NCBI GenBank assembly: GCA_030407005.1
Contig: JAUDYN010000009.1
Location: forward strand, 2,232,001 to 2,296,000
DNA from: Desarmillaria ectypa
Taxonomy: Eukaryota > Basidiomycota > Agaricomycetes > Agaricales > Physalacriaceae
DNA: 64,000 nt
Direction of reading: 5' to 3'
The number at the start of each line of letters is the position of its first letter. Within the stretch, counting starts at the first letter, position 1. This document shows positions 25,499-37,300 of the stretch, piece after piece. The notes beneath the pieces were generated by a model. It was not told the origin of the DNA and did no database searches. It saw nothing but the letters and a program-made list of their open reading frames with translations. Made by a program: the position numbers and the translations under genes.

Positions 25499-27913
25499 AT
25501 GCTTATTTTTCTAATTTTCGCCTTCGCCTTCGCACCATGCGCCTTCACCCAACAGATATGGGACGTCGTGCGTGTCTAGACTCTGGCCCTCATACATTTT
25601 GTTCATTTCTTTGTCTGTAGTGGGAGACTACCTGGGATCGTCGTAGTCTGCTTACACGGAAACCACTCTCAACCGCCATCAATTTCGCGGCCACGGGTAC
25701 TTCTCAGAACACGCATATCACAGTCTCGGACAGCACTGTTTATCAGACGATTCTCGGATTTGGCGCGACCCTTAGTTTGTGATTTTCTCTCTGTCTGATT
25801 TTTATCTTGTTCTAACGGTTAACTCAGCGGACGCTTCAGCTAATCTTTTGAATGATTTGAAGGTCCGTTTCTTCCCCTGACGTTGGGTACGTGTTCACTA
25901 TTTTTAGGGGAAAAATCCGAATAACTACTGGAGTCTTCTGCGTCAGTCATTCGACATGACCGATGGTGCTAATGCCGCTGGCCTCAGCTATATCCGAGTT
26001 GCTCTCGGTGCAACCGATTTTTCTGCTTCGGGTCCGCCATATCCGCGAGGCCTTGTGATTGCGTTCTGACTGTTTCTACAGTCTACAGCTATGATGATTT
26101 AAACAGCGATAACATTCTAAGCAATTTCTACGTAAATAATGCCCCGTGGTATTTATTTGCCGTTCTGCACGATATTCTATCAGTGAACAGTCGCATAATG
26201 GTAAGTTTCAAGGATTTTATTGCTAATACCTAGGTGCTTACGTATGCAAATTTCAAAGGTTCATCTGGTCCCTTGGTCACCTGTCAGTCTTCCATACGTC
26301 TGCCCATCATAATGCGCCCGTTTACGCATAAATAAATAGCCCGCATGGATGAAGACGACAGGATCGATGAAAGGAGGTTCACTGATTAATGACTACATCA
26401 GCGTCTGTCGGTGCTTTTGTTCACAATGATGGACGGTGCTTGACCTTTCATTGCAATAGATCCCACATATCTGTTGAAGGCCGTCCAAGGTTTCTCATGG
26501 AAAGGCGTGCCGATTTACGCAATCTCAATTCAAGTTCGTTTTGTCCTTATTTGATCCCAACAACGCTTCTCAATCGACAGAAACCCTAGAATGAACCGCA
26601 ATACAGCACAGATAGCCTTCCGTCATGCTGGATGCCTGCTGCGACAGAAGCTCAGATTGGGAGGATCTTACGGACGCTTCTTGATAACAACGGTTTTTCG
26701 AGTGTCAAGGTTATTGCATATGAGGTCAGGGTTTGCCTCACCGGTATCGCATGCCACTCACAGAGCATCTAATAGCACAATTGGGACAACGCTGCGACAT
26801 ACCCTGTGGAAGTCGTATGTACAGACCTTTGTGTTACAAGACGTGCCGCCCTGACATACGAGCATAGATGCAAGCAGCTCGAGACTCCTTTTCAGGGGCG
26901 TCATTTCATTGCTACGAAGGCAGCGTTGGCCTTCAAGAATCCTTCCATTCTGCATACCCAGATAAGGTAGACCCTTTTCCATCTTTCTGACCGGATAGCT
27001 TTCCGATGGTTTTGTTTAGGATATCTACTTCACTGAGTGCTCTGGAACACTCGGTAGCGACTGGTGGCAGGACGTTAAGGTAGGTAGATGTCCAATTATC
27101 CAGTCCGTTGTTGTCTCGTTCTGACGTCGGCGTAACAGTGGTATATGGATAATCTGTGAGTTCTTCGCCGACGTATACGCAGCTTTCGTTCATTGTGGCG
27201 ACCTAGCTGGATAGGAAGTTTAGAACATTGGGCTAAGACGGTGAGCATTATTTATTCTCTCTCTGAAGATTACCTCTTAATGCCTCTCCCTGTAGGGTCT
27301 AATGTGGAATTTTGCTCTTGATGGTAATGGTAACCCGAAGCTTCCGGGTTCTAAGAGTTGTGCAGCTGGCTGTCGGGGAGTCGTCACTATCAATAACGAT
27401 GGGTCATACACTTTCAATCAAGAGTACTATTCCATGGCTCAGGCATCGAAGGCTATCATTCCAAAAGATTGGGGCGGTCCATTTGGGCAGAGAATCGGTG
27501 TTACAGTCAGCGGTAGTAACAGTTGGGCCTTGCGTGTTGGTGCATACGCGACTGGTAGACAATCTGCAAGCGATTGGGTTCGGTATTCACTAGTCGTGTT
27601 GAACTGTACGTGTTTTTTGGGTGATCGGCGATTTTCTCAGCTTATCAAAGTCCGAACTAGGGGATGACAGTGCTTCATCTTCTTGGAACCCTGTCGCGGT
27701 TACGGCTTCTATTCAGTTCCGAGGGGTGCAGGTAGGATGGTCTGATTTACAAGGCCATATAGTTACTCAGATAACATCTTCCAGGCTACGTATACATTCC
27801 CGGTTGGCGTTACCACCCTTTGGTGGTTTGCGGCACCTTCGGCCTCAAGGCGCAGTGTCCGGTCGCAGTGGATGTCAACCAACACGACTTTCACAAATAG
27901 TACTGATTATTAA
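25499..27913 (+). CDS. GH30 family glycosidase, secreted, 17 exons
   Basis: A retaining glycoside hydrolase of the glucosylceramidase/endo-beta-1,6-glucanase clan, 519 residues, probably acting on cell-wall beta-glucans. The exons are 25499-25567, 25621-25774, 25828-25862, 25908-26031, 26082-26200, 26259-26282, 26340-26406, 26460-26533, 26590-26724, 26776-26814, 26868-26966, 27020-27079, 27139-27155, 27207-27240, 27296-27605, 27661-27731 and 27785-27913. All junctions are GT..AG and all phases agree (1560 nt). An N-terminal signal peptide (about 17 residues) is followed by the family motif GFGATLTDASA, then VHLVPWSPPAWMK. The acid/base Glu is residue 224 in NEPQ; the nucleophile Glu is residue 319 in FTECSG. 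A C-terminal beta-sandwich-like region follows GLMWNFALDG. No stop or shift is visible. Confidence 0.88.
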
Positions 27914-28169
27914 TGTGTGCCACGACCGCATAATAAGTTGTTGCGGCCGCGTCTTCTGGGGTCGAGTCGCCGCGGGATCGGTAATATCGATTGCACGGAT
28001 TGTTTCATTGAAATGAAACGCAGTACTATTCACTAACGTGTCGGACCTACTCGCTGTACCTCTAGAGATGTGTAGGTTCTGTCATATTCTATATCTTATC
28101 TTGCGTATGATCTGAAACCATACTTCCATCTCTGAATAACAGGTATCAATAACCTTTTCTGTTGTTCTC

Positions 28170-28900
28170 CAATTTACCTTGCAGACGCAACTTTGTAGTG
28201 TCACAAAGTCGTCTTTGGAAGACACCTTGCCATCTCTGAAAAATCCTGCAAATCGTATTTTCATTTTGATGGACGCCGGTCCGATTCCGGACCAATGAGG
28301 ATCGCCTAGAGTCGTTCACCGAGAGCTTCTGCGAGCACGTACCGTCCCTCGAGTCCCTGGCTATCGGAGGTATGCGCATTGGTTAATGCTTTTGCCGTTT
28401 CTGAACTTTGCCTCGGATTCGAAAGATTTGCCTCAGGTAGAGAATATACTGTCAGAGGTGAGACGTTTCCGCTATACCAGAGAAGGTGTGGTTTGTGGCC
28501 TACGTACGCATTCAACAGGGATCGACCATTGTCCTCTAAAGGGCAGCCTGTTGATAGCGTATCATAGGACACATAATACTTATGCAACTCGTCCTCAAGG
28601 CTGCGGTTACTGCCTCGCGCCGACCCTCAACGTCCAAACGCACGTGTTGACAACACGCTGCTTTTCGAATCAGATGCGTCACGGTGTCCTTAACCAATGC
28701 TATCTAAAAGCCAATCAAGTTCTCCGTTTACCTCAAATGATCCATTACGGACATCCCTGGATATCCTCGTTTGGCTGGCCGGAGATTACGGACACGTACC
28801 CCTGCCATTGCTGGTATTGGCGTCCCTACTCTTTCCCAATCCACCACATTTCCTGCCATCTACGTGTCGTGGCTTGACCTTCGATCCCTTCGAAGCCCTG
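28170..28900 (+). pseudogene. Probable F-box/LRR-like remnant
   Basis: After a CAG at 28183 an open segment runs into a Leu-rich stretch at about 28290-28380 (SFTESFCEHVPSLESLAIGG), typical of the LRR part of Agaricomycete F-box proteins. Beyond it open frames continue on the plus strand to 28877, but no complete model can be built and no F-box is seen. Confidence 0.35.
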
Positions 28901-28995
28901 CGAATGCATTTTTGGTTACTTCATTACGATGTGCGTTAGGTTCTGGAGTTCGGATACCGGATCCGCTGTCTGCCCGCGCACCAGTAGCAGTAATT

Positions 28996-29005
28996 CATAT
29001 ATAAG
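28996..29005 (+). promoter_or_regulatory. TATA box of the DUF6699 gene
   Basis: CATATATAAG lies about 80 bases before the ATG at 29081. Confidence 0.5.
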
Positions 29006-29080
29006 GACGAGCTCGCCATTGTTTCAGTCGCATTCATTAACCTTTTCAGCATCGACTGGAACCACTCTTCATCAGCGAAC

Positions 29081-30329
29081 ATGGCGTCTGTTCTTCGTAG
29101 TCTGTTCGGTGTTGGCCAGTCCAACGAGAAATCTTCCGTGTCTTCTCGACGTTCGAAAACCTACCACCCCACTCGGTCCACTCCTATAAACTATGTGTTT
29201 GTCTCGCCTTCCAGCATTCCACCATCCGCTGGCGGAGCTATGAAGCGCGACAACAGTTACGAAGCTTCGAAGACAACTAAACCCTCTCCTTTGCGATACA
29301 ACGCGGAGGAGTCTACAACATTACCTTCCTATTCGCACTCTTACCAACAGCAGCACCAACTTTATCAGCCTACATTCTATCGGAGCTCGAGCTATAAATA
29401 TGACCATCGTACGCTGCTCTTCTTGTCTCACATGAGGTAGCTGAACTAACTATTTCGCACAAATAGATGTACAATATCCTATTTACACCCCAACTACAGC
29501 TCGCGCTAGTAGCGACTCCTGTACAACCTCGGCATCGTCCACTCGACCAACATCTTCTCATGGTCATGGTTGCCCTGTTCCTCCGCGGACATTGAGTGCG
29601 ACCAGCGTCAACCCTCCACCACGTCGACCGGTGCTGAAACATAATCACACTTGGGATGCAGGATCGAAGCCTAGTGTCCACCGTATGTTATTATTCCAAT
29701 TTGTTGTTCACTTGACTAATTGTATTGCTACAGATCCCCGTCCTCATGTCTCTTTCCTAAACCCCAACTGTACAGAATCAATTCACATGCATCCACTTCT
29801 GGCCTCGAGCCGCTTCCACAGTGCTCCTATATCTTACGACGTGACTTTTGCCCCTTCATCACGTTCTGTTGTGGACCGCAATACGCGAACAGCAGTTCCT
29901 GCTCATACCCTTGCGCAACCTGCCACCGATCCACCCACTTTCACCAAGCTGGTCATGAGATGCGATAAGTTTCCCTGGCCTGTCGTCGTCTCGCCCTCTT
30001 CGAAAGTGGGGAAGTTCTACATCGGCAATGCCCCTACGAAGCCCACCGAGGCGCAGCCGATCTCAAATATCGATTTACTTCAAGCGTTGCACAACACGCT
30101 GTCCATTAGAGTGACGCATGAGGAGTGGGACGCGTTAGGCCATGGCTCTCCCGCGCAGCGCAGGGTCACAAGAGCCTATGAGAGGCGCTGCTTGAAATTG
30201 GGTGGTGGCTGGGAAGGGGGTGTGAGAAGGATAGACTGGCTTGGACACAATGTTCAGTTAATTGGCGTCGAAGTCGACAGAAACGCTTCTGCAGGCGGGG
30301 CTGCGAAGCTCATCTTCGGACGACCTTGA
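29081..30329 (+). CDS. DUF6699 domain protein, three exons
   Basis: The function is unknown; the DUF6699 family is common in Agaricomycetes. The exons are 29081-29408, 29467-29682 and 29734-30329 (1140 nt, 379 residues), with GT..AG introns of 58 and 51 nt and matching phases. The first ~200 residues are Ser/Thr/Pro/Tyr/Gln-rich and look disordered. The C-terminal ~150 residues match the DUF6699 pattern I know: ISNIDLLQALHNTLSIRVT, then EEWDAL, an RRVTRAYERR block and RRIDWLGHN. A TATA box lies just upstream. Coding capacity is intact. The domain is recognised from memory of the family, not from a search. Confidence 0.8.
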
Positions 30330-30719
30330 GCGTCCGAGAGTGACTCATCACTGGATGATGATTTCTTCTTTTCTTCTCTCAAAAGTCACAAAATTACGCA
30401 TGCGGCGCCATGCTCTATTCGTTCCGACGATATCATGGGACATTCAAGTTGTATTCATTTTTGTAGAACTTGCACACGCTTTCACTCGGCTATGGAATGT
30501 ATGTATGTAACAGTCATGTTTGGATCGGCCACAATTAATGAATGGGTTATATCGATTGACACTTACCATGTGTATGGTGTGAGCTTCAGAAGCGGAATAT
30601 ATCTGAATAGCCGTGAAATCAGGAATAGCGTCCGAAGAACTGAGGGTGAAATAGCCCCTATCTTACAAATATCAGGTCTTAGTCATGACTTGAGCTGCTT
30701 CCACACCAACACCACTACC
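30330..30719. other. Spacer between DUF6699 gene and reductase pseudogene
   Basis: Presumed 3' UTR and intergenic DNA; no gene seen. Confidence 0.4.
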
Positions 30720-31997
30720 ATGACGATTGAAACTATACCCTCAGCTTTGAAAACGGGCTTCAAGTTCTCTGTTCCTATCGTAAGTCCTACGTCTAGACAT
30801 CAGGGACCGAAGCTAGGCGCGTCGAATTTCGGAAGCTCGCAATGGAGCGTACGTAATTATGCCTGAACTACCTGCCAGTTTTCTGATGTTTTACTTCGAT
30901 CTCTTCATATATGGGTTCTGGATGAAGCGGCTTCTATTGAGGTACTCAAGGAAGCAAGGTAAGGAATCATACTATGATAGAAACCACAAACGTCTACTCC
31001 AACGGGGAATCTGAACACGTTATCGGAAAAGTTCATGAAAAAGGTGTGATTATTTAATCGAAGAAAGTATGCTTATACGTCTAATGCGAAATCTAGTACA
31101 ACATACCGGGGAACGAAATCATCATCGCTTCGAAATGCTACATGCTCGTGCCGAAAAAACGTGTTCATTCGAAGTATTCTTTGCCCAAACCTCGGAAAAC
31201 TCGAGACTACGTCAATAACTGTGGTTGGTCGTGCTTTGACGCGGTCGAGGCCTCTTTGGAGCGTCTCCAAATAAATCGTTACGACACAGAAACACCAGCT
31301 GAGGAAACTAAGAAAGCACTTCACGGTCTCGTTCGGTGTGGGAAGGTGCACTGTATCGGTGCTAGTTCTATCAGATTCCGGCAGTTCGCCCATCTGAATG
31401 AGATTGCGGTGCATAGCGGCCGGGAAAGGTTTGTAGGTATGAAAGACGAATACTCCCTTTTGTATCGCGAAGAAGTAATATTTTATTTCTATTTTCGGTA
31501 TATTTAACCTAGACCTACTTCTTCGCAGGAATGTGAGATGTACGCGTATCGCAAAACCAACGGCATTGAAATCATTCCATGAGCACCCATCACAGTGGGT
31601 TCTCTAATGCGACCTGCAACAGAAGAGACGGCGCGATTTAATGCCTCCAAGGGAGCGGTTCTTGAGAACAAGCGGTTGGCGGCCGACAAGGCGATTATCA
31701 GTCGTCTAATAAAAACGCGGAGAGGCATAGAAAAGAAATGGTACAGGTGGCTCGTGCGTGGGTAACTGAGGAGGTCACCAGCCCAATTGTGGGGATGTCG
31801 TCGGTTAAGAGGTTGAACGAGAATATCATCACGAGCTTTACCCTGACTGAAGAAAAGGTAGAGTACCTTGAAGAACCGTATGTTATCTTTCTCCGAGCTG
31901 TGAGTTAATGGCTAATATCCGCAGTTTTAGATATGTACCCAAACCTGTGAGAGGTCATGTGAATTCGCGTGCAGTGCAGCTCAGTGCAGAACTGTAG
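30720..31997 (+). pseudogene. Aldo/keto reductase, decayed
   Basis: A NADPH-dependent aldo/keto reductase of the fungal YakC/versiconal-reductase type. Recognisable blocks in order are: the ATG at 30720 with an N-terminal KSGL-like region; LGASNFGSSQW (about 30810-30845); WVLDEAASIEVLKEA (about 30912); VYSNGESEHVIGK (about 30990); IASKCYMLVP; FDAVEASLERLQ; the substrate-loop block ETPAEETKKALHGLVRCGKV; IGASS; then a late block SPIVGMSSVKRL and RYVPKPVRGHV near the end. It is broken in several ways: the segment after LERLQ lacks the usual D-x-x-Q-I-H piece, the conserved PW reads P-stop (TGA at about 31579-31581), and the parts lie in different frames. Exact ends are approximate. Confidence 0.75.
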
Positions 31998-32518
31998 AAG
32001 TATCATGATTGATATTGTAATGTAGGGGACACGCAGGTCATCGAAGGTCCCTTGTCGAAATGCCTACATCTGTCATTTATAAGGGGTTCGGTGCTGGTTC
32101 AACGTTTCCTCAACCTGGGACTTGAAGCGCCTCAGTGGATCATACAGGTTTGACAGAATTTCAAATAACGGCAGTAGAGGACACTCGATGATTCAGAGCT
32201 TCACTTGTATTGACGCTGAAAAGGAGCCTTTATGGGAGCCGAGGCGCTGAACAATAGCGAGAGAGTCATGGGTTGATTAGATCTGATTAGATCTATGAAT
32301 CTATGATACAGTATAAACGGAGAGTTCAAGGTATAAGATGGGAATGGTAGTGCTAAGGAGGTCCAAGGTATAAAATGCGGTGGTAATAAGAGTAAGGATA
32401 CAAAGATTGAAACATGCAATGAAGTACATAATGAGATGATATAGCGAGGAACAGTTGGTGACTATCATAGAAAAAAGGAGCGCAAGAGCGTGGCTGCCCC
32501 AGTCTAAAAGTCGAGGGA
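31998..32518. other. Spacer between convergent genes
   Basis: AT-rich, purine-biased DNA between the plus-strand reductase remnant and the minus-strand zinc-finger gene, probably 3' flanks. No gene seen. Confidence 0.4.
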
Positions 32519-34258
32519 TCAGAAGGTCGTCGGATAAAACGATGCTTGTGGCCACGCGGATCTGAGCGACAGAACATGGTCGTGCAGGGTACGACACTCA
32601 AAAAAATGGTTATCAAGCTGTTCAGGCTTGGCCGAGGTATTTCCACAATAGCCACAGGAATACTGATACGAGTCATGCACAAACGAATGCCTTTCCGTCT
32701 GGAAATGTCCGTAAACCATGTCGACTTTGATGAAGCGATCGGATGCGGAAGCGAACGGGCAGCAATCTCGCACGACGAACTGGGAATCCTGGGCGCAGAG
32801 GTGGAACGATTTGACGTGTTTGCTGACTTCGGCGCGGGTGTTCTTGATGGTTGCTTTGTTGCATCCGGATATGTAGCAGGTCACGTAGTCGGTTTTCCAC
32901 CCATAGTAGAGGGTATGGTCGTTGATGCCGAGCTTGGCGACCAGCTGGTCATACTTGCCCTTTCGACAGAAGACCTTTGAGTGACTGGCGAAGCTGGTGA
33001 AATCAGGACAAGCAACTTTACGGGACATTCGTCAAGTAACGTACCTCTGTTTTTCAGATTCATTTGCAGTCGGTACAGGGCATTTTGACGGAATGTATGG
33101 CTTGGGTGAGAATGTTTGATCTGCGAAAGAGCTGCGAATATTGTCAGGATTAAAAATATCAACGATAAACGAAAGTACATACAAGCTCGACGAACTCGTC
33201 AATACCCTGGTAGCCAGGGTGGGAGGTCTATCCGTGGCGGAGTAGGGCACAAATCTGCAACTGCAACATAAGATATTGAGATACAGTAGAATATAGAATG
33301 AAGGTAGATGCCTACACTTGTACGGGAGGCTGACGAATGCTGGTCACCATCTCATGGGACGAAGGCTTCTCGCTGCTAAGGGTCGGCTGGGCGGGTACGC
33401 TGGTATATTGAGGCGATTGGGAGTGTCGATTGCTGACGCGTCTGAAAGATATTTAGCATACGCAAAATGCGCAGATAGACATTTGAGACGTACTTAACCG
33501 GCTCTGCTGGAGGCGAAGTATAGGTATGCTCTCGATAGTAGCTCGGTTTGGACACAGTTGAGACCGAGCTTGATTGACTCGAAACCGAGAGTTCTGAGAT
33601 ACAACGTGAGGGTATATCCATGGGTACCTGTCGAGGGGTTGAGGGTGTTGGGCTCGGGAAGGTGTCTTCAGAGGTAGTCGTCACACTGTCAGCTGTAGAA
33701 GAAGTCGGGCTCGCTGACGTGGGCACAGAGTGGGCAGTCTCAGAGTCGCTATCCTTTGATGCAATCGAGGAGAACAAAAGAGTGATCGAGGGCCGCATCG
33801 CGTTCGCTGGGACACCAGGGTAGAAGGAAGGACAATAGTTGGTGGTAGAATTATTGGTGAGAGATGCAGTGAACGAAGAACAGATGGTTGCCGCGTCCGA
33901 TGCCGAAGAAGTCGATGGGATACTGGGTATCATAGTTTCTTCCAGCGGATGCATGGATGGGTTAAGACCAAATTTTGAGGAATCTTCAGTGCATGAGCTT
34001 TCCTCGGAAAGGCTTAAAGGTTGCTCATGGGAAGTCTCCGATTGTATAAGCGCCTGCATGCACCTGGAACACGTATCGGCGAATGCAGAGAAATCACAAT
34101 ACATGGAACTTACATTTTTGATATGTCTCCCCAGTCGCCAGGAGACATCTGCTGAACGGACCTAAAATGACACGCCGTTAACGAAAGTGCCACCAGGGAT
34201 AAAAAGTCAAGCATGCTCACATCAGGGCCTCGGCTAGGTCAATATCCGTAGATAACAT
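32519..34258 (-). CDS. Ser/Thr-rich protein with C-terminal zinc fingers, seven exons
   Basis: I do not recognise a named family. The exons are 34258-34221, 34161-34114, 34063-33494, 33441-33324, 33227-33183, 33131-33077 and 33015-32519. They give 1371 nt (456 residues) with every junction GT..AG and in phase. Residues about 30-260 are very rich in Ser, Thr and Pro and probably disordered. The C-terminal ~165 residues hold Cys/His pairs resembling zinc fingers (C-x4-C..H-x4-H and C-x2-C-x12-H-x3-C). Alternative: the third coding block reads through to a stop at 33312, giving a separate 261-residue protein, and the zinc-finger part is its own gene. I prefer the single model because all seven exons share phase. 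A TATA-like CTATATAAAGGG lies at 34342-34331. Confidence 0.5.
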
Positions 34259-34330
34259 CGCGTAAAAATAATGCAAGAGAAAGGCAGTCCACAATACGGG
34301 AGGTGGGGGATACAATCCAGCCGGACCCAC

Positions 34331-34342
34331 CCTTTATATAGT
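34331..34342 (-). promoter_or_regulatory. TATA box of the Ser/Thr-rich zinc-finger gene
   Basis: CTATATAAAGGG on the minus strand lies about 75 bases before the ATG at 34258. Confidence 0.5.
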
Positions 34343-37300
34343 TCCTCGTTCAATGAATTCTCGTTGGCTCTGTTCGAAGTCTGCTGCCATTTTGGTAGAT
34401 GCCACTTCGAACAATACCCGCTTTCATTGAATGATCCGATCACCGAAACAAAAAAAAAAACAATGTTATGCTTGGACCCACAACGTAATGGAAGGGAAAA
34501 AGCTCCAATTTTGTACGTCCATCCAGCGGTGGTAGATTTCGTGCTACGAAAGGTTGACCCAAAAGCGAGTGTGCAAGCTCTAGATGTCAATATGATACCG
34601 AGTGAAGAGCGTTGCTTATCGTGTACTATCGAATTATGGCGCAGACTTGGTGGAGTGTCGACTCGGTTTCGGCGAGGGAGAAAATTTCCGAGAGGAATTT
34701 GTATCGAAGAATCGAATGAACCTTCGAGTCGGAATTGGGGCCGACAGCCGTTACTTTCAGAGATTGGAAAAAAAAATCGAACAAGGACTCGGATGTAGTA
34801 TTGGAGCTACTGCAAGAACGGACATGAAAACGTCAGATCTTCCACGTTGATTGAAAATATGCCTTGAATCAGGCTTAGAAGCGATTATTATCGAAGAGAT
34901 CCGGGGGAAAGCTTGTTCAAAGCTTGCTCAAGACAACAAGATCGAGCACGAGCACAGCCCCTTCTCGACATGGCCGGCGGGTTCCTGAGCGATAGGAGCT
35001 TAAATTTTAAGGCTGGCGGTCGAAAAGGACACGGACGCAGAAGATTTTCGGAATTAGCATCAATTAATGGACTCGTATCAATATAATATCGTCAAGACGT
35101 GGCGGTGAAGGTTATTCCCAGAAATCAAACAAACTTGTAAGCGAGTGTTTTGAGAACCTAAGGTCATGGCTAGCCTCTAGGTCTTTCGGATAAAATCACT
35201 TTAAGCTGTCATTATTCTCTGACTAACATTATATACCCATGGCTGGGCTACGGAAAAAATGGAAAAAATGCCCGGTCAGGTATCCGTACTCTGAAGTAGT
35301 CGTCAGAAACCCAGGTCAGCAGCGAATTGATTTGAAGTACCATAGAGAGTCGTATATATGTGACCCTCTCAATGCGCCATCCACATAGTTCTGGGAAAAC
35401 GACTGGAAGTGCAATCGGTTGACCAAGAGTTGCGACGTTAGAATGCCTTGAGTTCGACGCTACGGCATTGGAACACCTTGGTTCAACCGTCATAGGTCCG
35501 CTTAGCGCAAGGTTCTACCGTGCCACAGTCAGGTTAAAATGAAGGAGGTTGGAAAGGCCACGTACACGGGAAAACGAAAACCAGAACTTTAGATATGATG
35601 TTGATGGTCGAGACGCCCATGAAAAGTGCGCTCGGGTTTCCGACCACAAAGAGCCCCGAGTGTATGTATGTCTTAGATACGAATCGATTATGGTCGCTTT
35701 TTGCTGGGGTAGCAAAAAGAAGACCATACACGAAGGCCATATCATACCGTAGCTTTGTGACAGTCCCGTGAAGCGACTACAGAGGAACCGCAGCTGAAAG
35801 AAGCCAACAAGGTGGCTCTGTTCCTTCCGGGCAATAGGAACAAAATGATTCGGAACGTGGCATGGACTAGGGATCGTGTGCTCCTCGTATGCACGTCTGA
35901 CATAGCATATCGACATACATTCTTCCACAGTCGTCACTGCAATAAGAGGAGCAAATGGCGAGTGACTCATAGGAAAAAGGGGTATGCATTGTGAAGACGC
36001 CATGGCATCGGTACTCGCCGCGATGAGCAAGGTGCCTACAACAGAGTACGATAAGCGGTGGTACCGCCACGAGGAGGTCATCGTGTGCACCATAGTGCCT
36101 AAATATTGCCTTGCAGCAAAGCCAATCCAAATATATTTTCTCTTGCTGCGATTTGTCACTCATCGATTCCGACACCAATAGAGACCCATAGAGCACCGTG
36201 GTCAGGAGGCGCAGCCACTTGGTGAAGCACAGTTAATTACATATTACATATCTGTTTCATAAAACATTGTGGTTTCGATAGCAGAGAGGGATATCGCAAC
36301 GGTAGAGATGAAGACAAAAGGTGATGAAGGTCATAACGTAAACTAGAAAACCTTTCGGCTACTTCGGTCCGAAGTTTCTTCCTCTTACCACTGTCTTCAC
36401 GATTGTACTTTCATCACGTCGGCTGGCTTGGCTTGAACCCGCTTTCATCTAACGATCCATTCATAATCCAATTTTCTCCAAGCCTTTAGTATTTAGCGCT
36501 CTATTCATGGCGACAATGATCCTGAGGCCTGGTGGCTCTTGTACCTAGAATCCAGATTTGGGACCATACATTGTCGACAAGACAATATCAAAACCGCGTC
36601 ATGTACCACGAGAGACAGGATAAAATGTAATGCAATGGGCTGAGTCTGGGGGATGTCGATGAGATCTGTAAAGCTATATTGGAACTTGGTTCCTTATGTC
36701 GACCACTGGGGGAGTACACAGGGATCCCGGTGCATATCTTTCTCTTACAGGAACTCATAAGTATTTCATACATTGTAAAAACTTGACTATTAGTCTAGCT
36801 ATAATCATCGCTCCTGATAGATATATCATGAGCGGTCTACAACACGCCATGTCATTGTCCACTTTGGGGTTGCCTTGGTTCGAGGGATGGCTGCTTACCA
36901 CTGCTCATGAACGTCCTATCCATGTATGGCTCAAACCGAAACTGCATCTCATACACCAAGCACAGTAAGCCAGCTCTTGTTATGTATCATCATCTCAGTA
37001 TCCCTAATATGCAGAATCAGATATCGATAACTGTTGAGAATCGCGAAAGCTGGTACAGGGCGAGGTGGACTAGGTCACAGATGTCATTGGGCTAGGGTCG
37101 TCTCTCATCATGCACACTGTCTTACGGGGATGTGTTGGGAGTGTTTCCTTTGTTTATGGACTGGTCAATGAGTGGCATGATATGTTGAGGAGAAACACAG
37201 CAGGCGTGCCTCATGAGTTGCGTCTATATCCTTCGGGAATCTGAAAAGGCACAGATTTCTGATATACATGGTAGGAACCATTCTTTGCAGGTGCTATACC

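Noticed and set aside
32546..32980. 144-codon plus-strand frame
   Set aside because: Antisense shadow of the zinc-finger exon at 32519-33015.
34271..34798. 175-codon plus-strand frame
   Set aside because: It overlaps the promoter and first exon of the minus-strand zinc-finger gene, includes a poly-A run and has no recognisable domain.
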